A stretch of 64,000 bases of DNA. Origin: Rhynchopus sp. YZ270_cl-10. Taxonomy: Eukaryota > Euglenozoa > Diplonemea > Diplonemida > Diplonemidae. The position numbers and the translations under genes were made by a program. Positions 55,448-63,514 of this stretch are shown here, piece after piece. Within the stretch, counting starts at the first letter, position 1. Each line of letters opens with the position of its first letter. A model generated the notes under the pieces. The model made no database searches. It was not told the DNA's origin and was given only the letters and a program-made list of their open reading frames with translations. Where the stretch lies: contig OZ037887.1 in NCBI GenBank assembly GCA_964035575.1, positions 496,001 to 560,000 of the forward strand, given 5' to 3'.

Positions 55448-55859
55448 TGGTGTGGCCCGCCCCAAAATAAAGTCAAAAAAATGTACTTCTAATGTACTTC
55501 TAATGTATGGTAAAAAAAGGGGGGTAAGAAAATTTTTCCCACCCATACTGACATAGTCAGTGTGCATAATAAAAGGGTACCGAGCTTTCCCCCCGCAAAA
55601 AGCGGTCGCTGCGCGCGCGACTGCAAGAAGGTGAGGCTCTTTCTCACCTCTGATGCACAAACTCGTGAAAGGCGGGTGGGGAGGGTGAACCACAAGCCGT
55701 AGTGGGTACCAGCCTTCTTATCAGTAACCTCAGTGCATCTATAAAAGAAGAGGCGGTCATGGCATCCAAAGGTTCCAGGCGAATCCACGGTACGCAACAT
55801 TTCTGAAAAATGTTGCCATAAAATGACGCTGTCGTTCGTAATTAACGTCACTTTCCGTA

Positions 55860-56040
55860 AATTTTACTTACGTATTTCGCTAAAAAACGAAAGCTTCTGG
55901 CGAAGCCACGGTACGCAACATTTCAAAAAAAAATGCGCTTAAAATTGAACATTTTACAGCCAAACTACGACATGGGAAGAGTGCAAGCTTGCGCCGCAGG
56001 CGCACGGTACGCTACTTTTCTTCTTTCGCTATGCCGCATG
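55860..56040. repeat. Minus-strand fragment of the hAT internal module
   Basis: Reverse copies of the TTGCGTACCGTGGCTTCGCC and TAGCGTACCGTGCGCCTGCG blocks typical of the 2679 and 57653 elements. It is probably a truncated hAT element. Confidence 0.55.
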
Positions 56041-56263
56041 CTTCCTTTTACAGTAAAATAAAAGAAAATTGTCATCTGAAAATAAAGTTCTGTGGGGGTA
56101 AGGTGAGGGGTGGGGCTCCGCACCAAACCTGAAAAATAGCCTGTAAAACTGATACATGCATTTTAGGTCCAAAATACTCATTTCTCAGCGCAAAATGACC
56201 CCACCACAACACGCACGGACTCCGGAGAATAGGGAAAGAATTTTTTTTTTTTTATCCCCGCTT

Positions 56264-56852
56264 GAGACCATGAATTTCACGCCCCTTCACAAAATCGTGA
56301 AGGAGGGGCGTGAATTTATTTTCCGGTATTTCACGCTCAAAAAATAAATTCACGCTCAGAAAAATAAATTCACGCTCAGAAAAAATAAATTCACGGTCGA
56401 AAATCGTAGAACTGAACTCTCGAAAATTTTTTTGGAGGCCTTTGGAGGCCCAATTTTGCAATTAAAGCCAGAAAAGAGGCATTTTGAGCCATTCTAGGGG
56501 TCTCAAACGCATTTTTCAGTTAATTTTCTGTAGCACACAAACCAAGGATACACACCGTTTCCCCCCCCAATTTTCTTCCAAAATCTCAAATGACACCTCA
56601 AAAACGTACGAGGGCACCTGTGGAGAGTGAGTCCGACACGAACACAAGTGACTCATCGTCATCGTCTTCCTCATCTTCATCAGAAGTACAGCCGCGTAAG
56701 CGCCACAAACCCGCTGCACCAGTTCTGGCTCAAGGCGCTGTCCAGCGCTAAGAGTTCCACATAAAAAAACTGAATCAAAAATCATCATAAAAAGAACCAC
56801 CCCACCCTCTTCTCTTTGTACGTGAAAACGGGTTGTGAAATTCATGGTCTCA
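56264..56852. mobile_element. Inverted-repeat element with TGAGACCATGAATTTCAC ends
   Basis: Perfect 18-bp ends at 56264-56281 and 56835-56852. Inside the left end are a long hairpin (TTCACGCCCC...GGGGCGTGAA) and three tandem AATAAATTCACGCTCAGAAA units. It contains a small open frame (56590-56751). The CACGCTCAGAAAAA motif links it to the intronic element at 44058-44570. Confidence 0.7.
56590..56751 (+). CDS. 53-residue Ser-rich basic protein inside an inverted-repeat element
   Basis: Starts MTPQKRTRAPVESES, has an uninterrupted run of ten serines, then EVQPRKRHKPAAPVLAQ and a stop. The basic clusters could be nuclear localisation or nucleic-acid binding signals. It occupies the middle of the element. 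Its length equals that of the small frame in the related intronic element, although the sequences are not clearly similar. Confidence 0.35.
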   Translation: MTPQKRTRAPVESESDTNTSDSSSSSSSSSSEVQPRKRHKPAAPVLAQGAVQR

Positions 56853-56867
56853 TTTGGAGATAAAATA

Positions 56868-56995
56868 ATATATTATCGTGAATTTATACCAGTATTTCAC
56901 TTACAGGTGGAAACAGCCCTCGGGGAAGCATTTTTCCCCTCGGGCTGTTTCCACCTGTGCGTGAAATACTGGAAAATAAATTCACGATAATAATA
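56868..56995. repeat. Long nested hairpin GGTGGAAACAGCCC ... GGGCTGTTTCCACC
   Basis: Stacked stems: ATTATCGTGAATTTAT / ATAAATTCACGATAAT outermost, CCAGTATTTCAC / GTGAAATACTGG next, then GGTGGAAACAGCCC / GGGCTGTTTCCACC with a small G/C-rich tip. It spans about 125 bp directly outside the preceding element. Confidence 0.8.
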
Positions 56996-57020
56996 TATAT
57001 TATTTACCAGGCCAAATATG

Positions 57021-57150
57021 ATCAGAGATGCCCCGCCAACGTGCGGAGCCGAAAGCTCGGAATGGGTTTACCAGGCCACATATGAACGGAGATGCCCCGC
57101 CAACGTGCGGAGCCGAAAGCTCGGAATGGGTTTTTGCCGCTGTACACTGT
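57021..57150 (+). repeat. Tandem duplication of a 63-bp unit (ATGCCCCGCCAACGTGCGGA)
   Basis: Two adjacent copies, and a third at about 58508-58560. Each contains CGCCAACGTGCGG and CCGAAAGCTCGGAATGGGTT, the latter with a CGAAAGCTCG hairpin. Confidence 0.75.
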
Positions 57151-57349
57151 AGTATACTACCTGAACTGAGTATGTGTACATGTCCGAGCCTCGACCAACA
57201 CGGACATATGCACGGGGGGGCGTAGGTATTTGGTGTTGTTCATTTACCCTACCACTTTCCGCAATCGATCCGGAAATGCAATTGGGCTCAATTTCGGGTA
57301 TTTTAGGATGACGACAAAAGTGGGCGTACCCCCTTGTTTAAAGTTTAAT

Positions 57350-57605
57350 GTACACCTTCAAAAAATTTTCCGCTCGCTACGCTCGCGGAGGTACACCTTC
57401 AATTTTTTTCCCGCTCGCTTCGCTCGCGGAAGTACACCTTCAATTTTTTCCCCGCTCGCTTCGCTCGCGGAAGTACACCTTAAAAATTTTCCGCTCGCTA
57501 CGCTCGCGGAGGTACACCTTCAATTTTTTTCCCGCTCGCTTCGCTCGCGGAAGTACACCTTAAAAATTTTCCGCTCGCTACGCTCGCAGAGGTACACCTT
57601 AAACT
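57350..57605 (+). repeat. Six tandem copies of a GC-hairpin module (cgctcgct[a/t]cgctcgcgg)
   Basis: Each unit is GGTACACCTT or GAAGTACACC, then A/T-rich sequence, then CCGCTCGC-TTC or TAC-GCTCGCGG. Units of about 40-60 bp alternate between TTC and TAC centres. This is the same module found singly or doubly in the hAT elements at 3268, 4050, 7380-7435, 13543, 14215-14275 and 27053-27110, here expanded in tandem. Confidence 0.85.
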
Positions 57606-57652
57606 TTAAATTTTTGTTAACCCCTTACCCCAAGCCGTTTTTTGGACCCACT

Positions 57653-58286
57653 CAGAGATTACGCTCCACGTGTGGAACGTATGGAAATCCATACGTGAAT
57701 TGTTTTTGAAAAGGTGGAATCCATACGTGTCCATACTTAGGTAATTTGGGTTTTGGATTGGGGCTGGGGTGGGGTAGGTGAGGGGTGGGGCTCCGCCCCC
57801 ACCTCTCACCTACCCCCTACAGAATCCTATTTGTAGGAGACAATTTTCTATTTTTCCGGAAAAGGAGCGTGCAGCATGGCGAAAGAAAAAAAGTAGCGTA
57901 CCGTGCGCCTGCGGCGCTAGATTGCAGTACACCCTTCCCGTGACATAGTAGGCAATTTTAATCGCAATTTTTAGAAATGTTGCGTACCGTGGCTTCGCCA
58001 GAAACTTTCGTTTTATCAAAATATGGAAGTAATATTTACGGAACTAGACCATAGTTACCAGCGAAAGTGACATTTTATGTAAAGATTTTTAAGAAATGTT
58101 GCGTACCGTGGCTTCGCCAGTGACATGACTGATGATTTCTCCAGTTCTTCGAACTTTCACAGCCCTTCTCAACTAACTTTGCCAGGGAGAGCGCGCGCGA
58201 AGCGCGAATTGTTTTTGCTTAGAATTGTACGTGTTGAAAATCCATACGTACTTTTTTTTATTTTTGGGGGAGCTGCGTAATCCCTG
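57653..58286 (+). mobile_element. hAT-type non-autonomous element
   Basis: Ends CAGAGATTACGC and GCGTAATCCCTG with the 8-bp duplication GACCCACT at 57645-57652 and 58287-58294. The interior contains GGGGCTCCGCCCC, the TTGCGTACCGTGGCTTCGCC blocks and GCGCGCGCGAAGCGCG. A related partial copy is at 10833-11342. Non-coding. Confidence 0.9.
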
Positions 58287-58748
58287 GACCCACTTTTGAG
58301 TTTTGGTTTTTGGGACTTTCCAACCGGTAAAGGGACCCCAGATGCAAATTTTTGATCGTACCTGGCCGCAATTGAAAGATTTTGAACACGGCTTTCAATT
58401 CCATTTTTTAAGTACCTATCCCCCCCGTGGATATGTCCGGACCCATTTTGATGTGTATATGCCCGGCACTTTCCTGAAAATTTTCCGGACATATCCACAT
58501 ATGAGGGGAGATGCCCCGCCAACGTGCGGGGCCGAAAGCTCGGAATGGGTTTTTGCCCGTAAACTCGTGTTTTTTTTTTTTTTTTTTGAAATATGATTTT
58601 GAAATATGAAATATGATATATGATGCCCCCCAAAACCCCTTCTTACCGATAGCCCTGTTTTTTGTGGGCAAAAATTGGCCGAAAAATTTTTCTCCCCCCC
58701 GGACCCCCCAAAAAAAGTCACCTATAAAAAAAAAAGTTTTTTCCCTTA

Positions 58749-59049
58749 CTGGGGGGGGGCGAATAAGAGATGTGGCATCTCTTATTAGGCGAACGGACGA
58801 GCCAAAAATAAAAAAATTTTTTTGGGGGAAAAAAAGCAAATAGACATTTTCGCCGGAGGCAAAAAAAAATTTTTGACCACTTTTTTGCCAGACCGGGTAG
58901 ACAGGGTAAAATTTCAAAATGTTTTTTCAAGATAAAACCCTGTTGCATGCAAAAAAAAAAAAAAAAAAAAAACCCCAAAATCTCAACCTGATCTCTTATT
59001 CGGCCCTAATCTCTTATTCACCCCTGATCTCTTATTCGCCCCCCCCCAG
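58749..59049. mobile_element. TA-flanked MITE (mariner-like)
   Basis: The left end CTGGGGGGGGGCGAATAAGA is mirrored at the right by TCTTATTCGCCCCCCCCAG, and TA lies on both sides (58747-58748 and 59050-59051). Inside, AATAAGAGATGTGGCATCTCTTATT forms a hairpin and ATCTCTTATTC is repeated three times near the right end. Size and TA duplication fit a Tc1/mariner-type MITE. Confidence 0.65.
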
Positions 59050-59323
59050 TAATCACGCCTAAAATAAAGTCAAAAAAATGTACTTCTAATGTACTTCTAA
59101 TGTACCCCAAAAACCGGGTTTCGGGCCACACCACTCAAGAAATAAATTTCCCTCAGGCAATAAATTTCCCTCAGGAAATAAATTTGCCTCAGTGCAGCGT
59201 TTCCTGGGCTACGGGGTAGGGGGCGATAACACGTGATTGTGCACGATGACGCACGATGACGCACGATGACAACACGATTTCACTTTTTTTGTTTTTTTAG
59301 TGGTGGTTTCACTGGTTTTCACT

Positions 59324-59798
59324 GGTACTATGGTACTATGGTACTATGGTACTATGGTACTATGGTACTATGGTACTATGGTACTATGGTACTATGGTAC
59401 TATGGTACTATGGTACTATGGTACTATGGTACTATGGTACTATGGTACTATGGTACTATGGTACTATGGTACTATGGTACTATGGTACTATGGTACTATG
59501 GTACTATGGTACTATGGTACTATGGTACTATGGTACTATGGTACTATGGTACTATGGTACTATGGTACTATGGTACTATGGTACTATGGTACTATGGTAC
59601 TATGGTACTATGGTACTATGGTACTATGGTACTATGGTACTATGGTACTATGGTACTATGGTACTATGGTACTATGGTACTATGGTACTATGGTACTATG
59701 GTACTATGGTACTATGGTACTATGGTACTATGGTACTATGGTACTATGGTACTATGGTACTATGGTACTATGGTACTATGGTACTATGGTACTATGGT
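59324..59798. repeat. Tandem array of GGTACTAT, about 59 units
   Basis: Perfect 8-bp repeat with GTAC in every unit. It is preceded by a GATGACGCAC mini-repeat (59240-59275). Plus-strand frames (MVLWYYGT repeats) are artefacts. Confidence 0.98.
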
Positions 59799-60235
59799 GT
59801 GGATGCTTCAATGCAACACTAAACTTTGATACAAAGAGACACAAGTAACTTTTCCTCCCAACATGTGCGCACAGATTCCACCCTCCCCCTCCCAGCCCTA
59901 GTGGTGCAATCCCGTGAAACCACCACTTATTAAAATAAAGTGAAATCGCGTTCACATGCCTTTCTCTAAATGTCGTCCCCGTCCCCAGATTCGGGCGAAC
60001 TCGATTTTTTTCCCGCATTTTTTCCCCGCCTTCTCCACTGCATTTTTGGTGTCCACAGCGGCTCAGAGGAGCCCGAAAAAAAAATACTTTGTGTGGATGA
60101 GACCGTGACGCCCCGACGTATGGCGACATCGACCTCGCTCTCGTCTCCGTGAGAGGGTTACGGAGGTCAAGTCGCACCCTTTATGATTAGTTGATCGGGG
60201 GTGTTGATATGGTCTAAAATCCCTCCACCCATCAT
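59799..60235. other. Spacer, no gene recognised
   Basis: Mixed-composition sequence with no supported gene. Part of it (about 59960-60030) resembles the AATGTCGTCCCCAGATT stretch of the hAT element at 8151-8785. Confidence 0.35.
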
Positions 60236-60321
60236 CCAGACATGACCCAGATTGTGTTCAATTGGGTCGAATTTTCACAGTGCTTCCCAAATTTGTCAGG
60301 GAGGCCGCGCAAAGCGCAAAA

Positions 60322-60608
60322 ACCCGGGAAAAGGGCACAAAAATCACACAAAAAAGACGCGAGAAGGGCGGGGAAAAAACCGGTCCCCAGCCGAAAACCC
60401 CCGGAAAATAGGATTGTCACGGTTGAAGCCTGTCGTGTTGTTATCGTGCGTCACCGACGAGACAAGCTGAGGAAGGTGCATGGTGATTGGCTGCGAAACC
60501 CCCCAATTGCCCCCTAAAAAAGTGCACCAGAGCGATGACGCACGATAACGCACGATGACGCACGATGACACGCGATTATGCACGATAACTGAGCCTGAAA
60601 ACGCTGCA
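60322..60608 (+). repeat. Dispersed repeat shared with intron 1 of the coiled-coil gene
   Basis: Matches 37829-38100 with scattered differences, including GGGGAAAAAACCGGTCCCCA, GACAAGCTGAGGAAGGTGCA and the terminal GATGACGCAC mini-repeat. Followed directly by about eight units of the ATAAATTTCCCTCAGGAA array (60606-60745). Confidence 0.75.
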
Positions 60609-60992
60609 CTCAGGAAATAAATTTCCCTCAGGAAATAAATTTACCCCAGGAAATAATTTCCCTCAGGCAATAAATTTCCCTCAGGAAATAAATTTCCCTC
60701 GGGCAATAAATTTCCCTCAGGAAATAAATTTCCCTCAGGCAATAAGGGCAGGCTCACTTTTGTCTGTGTTTATTGCTCGCGCGCGCGGAAAATTTTGAGA
60801 ATTCCAAAAAAAAAAACATGGGGAAAAAAACACGGGTCAGGAAAGATCTTTTGTCTTTTTTTGTCTTTTTTCGAGAATCTCGGGAGAAAAAAAAAAAAAA
60901 ATCAAGATTTTCAGGATTTTTGTCTTTTTTTTTCAGGATCTCTCGAGATCTTTGAGATCTTTGAAAAATCCTGGAAAAAAAAGGAAAAAAAA

Positions 60993-62099
60993 CACGGGTC
61001 AGGAAAGATCTTTTTTTTTTTTTTTTTTTTTCGAGAAAAAAAATCCTCTTCTCCCGAAAAAAAAAAAAAAAAAAAGATTTTTGGGAGAAAAAAAAAAAGA
61101 GAAAAGATTTGAAAATCCTGGAAAAATCCTGGAAAAATCCATGAAATTTCATGAAAAATCTCGAGATCTTGAGAAATCTTTGAAAAAAATCTATGCCGGT
61201 ATGGCGCCCTGCCCAGGATTCAACAACATGGGGTGTCCAGCGACCGCCGAGGCGTGGAAGGACACGTTCTACCCGAACACGCTTCAGCACCAGTCGCTGG
61301 CAGCGGGAGGGGATTGGCAGTCGGTGGATGACGCCCTCACCTGCCTCTACCTGTGGAAAGAAGCGAAGAAGCCGTCGATGAGCTCCGACGAGGTGGAAGA
61401 GGCTTACACCCTCTACAACCGTCTGCGGGGCCTAAAGCGGAGCAGGAACTCGCGGCCGTCCCAGAGCACTTGAGTTTTTCTTTTTCATTCTTTACTTTTG
61501 TTTGGCTTTTAGCCTCCCCCCTCCCCCTTTGCCTATTGGTTTTATTTTATTTTATTTTTAGAATTAGAGTGTACAGCTAGGTAGGACCAGACGTCGTTAA
61601 CAGCTATGAACCAAAGAGGTTCTCAGTGTCGTCGGCCAAGCCCCTTCACCAAAAAAGACTACAACAAGAAAACAAACACACAGAAAAAAAAGTAAAAGAA
61701 TGCCCTTCCTCAGTCCGGAAGTATCACCTCAACCGGTCACACCTGCCGTAAAATAGAGAGAGGTTACAGAATACAGATTATTTAAAAAAAAAAAAAAAAA
61801 GTCAAAAAAAAAAAAAAAAAAGATTTTCAAAATCTTTTTTTTTTTTTCCCCCAAAAAGATTTTTCAAAATCCCAAAAATCTTTTTTATCTTTTTTTTGAG
61901 AAAAAAAAGATTTTCAAGATCTTTTTCATCTTTTTTTCTCTTTTTTTTCTTTTTTTTCCTTTTTTTTCCAGGATTTTTCAAAGATCTCAAAGATCTCGAG
62001 AGATCCTGAAAAAAAAAGACAAAAATCCTGAAAATCTTGATTTTTTTTTTTTCTCCCGAAAAAAGACAAAAAAAGACAAAAGGTCTTTCCTGACCCGTG
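60993..62099 (+). mobile_element. A/T-rich CACGGGTCAGG element, forward copy, containing a gene fragment
   Basis: Begins CACGGGTCAGGAAAGATC and ends with TCTTTCCTGACCCGTG. Its halves match the halves of 12388-12892, but the central A-run holds about 610 bp of unrelated, GC-rich host-like sequence (61190-61803). Confidence 0.7.
61201..61473 (+). pseudogene. Host gene fragment captured inside the A/T-rich element
   Basis: The frame from ATG 61201 encodes 90 residues (MAPCPGFNNMGCPATAEAWK ... RSRNSRPSQST), with normal, GC-rich codon usage unlike its surroundings. The frame continues upstream through the junction without a stop, so the real start is probably missing. A 3' UTR-like stretch of about 310 bp follows and ends in a 17-base A run (61784-61800), suggesting a 5'-truncated reverse-transcribed mRNA copy. 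An alternative is capture by the element itself. No family is recognised. Confidence 0.5.
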
Positions 62100-62551
62100 A
62101 AAAAAGGAAAAAAAGAGAAAAAAAGATGAAAAAGATCTTGAAAATCTTTTTTTTTCTCAAAAAAAAGATAAAAAAGATTTTTGGGATTTTGAAAAATCTT
62201 TTTGGGAAAAAAAAAAAAAAAGATTTTGAAAATCTTTTTTTTTTTTTTTCAAAGATTTCTCAAGATCTCGAGATTTTTCATGAAATTTCATGGATTTTTC
62301 CAGGATTTTTCAGGATTTTTTCAGGATTTTCCCAGGATTTTCAAATCTTTTCTCTTTTTTTTTTTCTCCCAAAAATCTTTTTTTTTTTTTTTTTTCGGGA
62401 GAAGAGGATTTTTTTTCTCGAAAAAAAAAAAAAAAAAAAAAGATCTTTCCCGACCCGTGAAAAAAAAAAACATTGTAGTAATAAAAGGTGTGAGGGAGAG
62501 AGTAGTGGGGCTTGAGGGTGATTTTGTGCACCAAGTTCCTACAAAAATATT

Positions 62552-63514
62552 GTGAAATGTTTCAAAAAAAGATCGATGGGATTTATTTTTGTGAGGTTCC
62601 GGGAAACCCGCAAACCAGAAAAGGGGTATCCCGTCGTTGCCAAAAATGAAAAACCAGTACAAAACCCAAGGGTGTTCCCACAGCGTACTGTTCCTCCAGC
62701 CGCCCCGTCGCAACCAGGTGCCCCATCGCAACCAGCCGCTCCATCGCAACCAGGTGCCCCGACTCAACCCAATGTTGTCAACGACTCCCTGGTGGAGTCT
62801 GTGACAGACGACACCACCAAAACTTGCGGCATCATCTGTAACGGAAGTGCATCCATTGGCAGCGTTCTACAATGTTTGTATCACTCAAAGTACGTGAGGG
62901 ATGTGATTTTGAAATGTACTAACAACGACCCATGTTCCAAAGCTCTGAAGACCTTTCTTACCAGGCTTGCGGTGGAAGACGGGAAGGCTGCGAACTCTGG
63001 CACGCTCGTTAAAGCTTTAAAAAAAGATAGTGTGATAGAGAAATGTCTTGAGGGTAATAATGGTTATGAGTTCTTTTCGTTGCTCTTGAACAAATTCGAT
63101 AACCCTCATACCCTTTTGACTGAAAAATGCGAGTCTGTTGAGGAAGCGAGCAAAGCGATCACCGAAAACCCTAAAGCATGGGTGTTTGGTGAAACTGAAT
63201 CCCCCCCGCCGTTGTCTTTCAAGAGCGGTGATGATATGTTTTCGGTTGTTCTGTTTTGTAGGAAGCATGCGATTGGAAACGATACGTGTTATGTGCGCAG
63301 AGACGAAAACACATGGATGAAGTACAGTGGCAGACAGGTAAGCGTTGTCAAGAACCCGGACATGGATCGACGATACCTGACAGTGTACCACCGTGCTGCC
63401 ACTGCGAAGCGGAAACGTGAGAGAGACTCAGACGCCCCCTCCGCAAAAAAGCAGAAAACGGAGAGCAACGATGTGGCGAAAATGGATGAGGATGATGAGG
63501 ACGAGCTTTTTTAA
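62552..63514 (+). CDS. Ubiquitin-specific-protease-like protein, predicted inactive
   Basis: 320 residues. The N-terminus is Pro/Gln-rich with APSQPG repeats (residues 50-73). Residues about 92-106 (GIICNGSASIGSVLQ) align with the USP Cys box GLxNxGxTCYxNSxLQ, but serine stands where the catalytic cysteine should be. Residues about 161-173 (GYEFFSLLLNKFD) match the EFxxxLLD region. Residues about 241-260 (IGNDTCYVRRDENTWMKYSG) match the His box GHYxxYVRxxxxWYxFDD, with asparagine replacing the histidine. The C-terminus has a nuclear localisation signal (AKRKRERDSDAPSAKKQK) and an acidic tail. It is probably a nuclear pseudo-deubiquitinase that binds ubiquitin or a partner. The start is uncertain, because the first 30 residues adjoin repeat DNA and an earlier exon is possible. 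Confidence 0.65.
   Translation: MKCFKKRSMGFIFVRFRETRKPEKGYPVVAKNEKPVQNPRVFPQRTVPPAAPSQPGAPSQPAAPSQPGAPTQPNVVNDSLVESVTDDTTKTCGIICNGSASIGSVLQCLYHSKYVRDVILKCTNNDPCSKALKTFLTRLAVEDGKAANSGTLVKALKKDSVIEKCLEGNNGYEFFSLLLNKFDNPHTLLTEKCESVEEASKAITENPKAWVFGETESPPPLSFKSGDDMFSVVLFCRKHAIGNDTCYVRRDENTWMKYSGRQVSVVKNPDMDRRYLTVYHRAATAKRKRERDSDAPSAKKQKTESNDVAKMDEDDEDELF

Larger units (their letters stand above)
55448..59133. mobile_element. 3.7-kb element with 12-bp TIRs and 5-bp target duplication
   Basis: Perfect 12-bp ends TGGTGTGGCCCG / CGGGCCACACCA, flanked by CTCAA at 55443-55447 and 59134-59138. Near each end is the same direct (not inverted) motif of about 45 bp with two copies of TGTACTTCTAA (about 55465-55508 and 59060-59103). 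No transposase is recognised; the interior consists of other inserted elements and repeats. The class is unclear: a 5-bp duplication with TG...CA ends recalls retroelements, but there is no long terminal direct repeat. Confidence 0.75.
60831..62459 (-). mobile_element. A/T-rich CACGGGTCAGG element, reverse copy, interrupted by a second copy
   Basis: Its two parts (60831-60992 and 62100-62459) together make one reverse-oriented copy of the element at 12388-12892. Between them sits a forward copy (60993-62099). The interruption falls in an A-rich stretch (GGAAAAAAAA), so a target duplication cannot be sized. Non-coding. Confidence 0.7.

Noticed and set aside
55448-59133. LTR retrotransposon, suggested by TG...CA ends and a 5-bp duplication
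   Set aside because: The ends are short inverted repeats; no long terminal direct repeat, primer-binding site or reverse transcriptase is seen.
59266-59848. Three plus-strand open frames of 158-187 codons
   Set aside because: They are translations of the GGTACTAT array.
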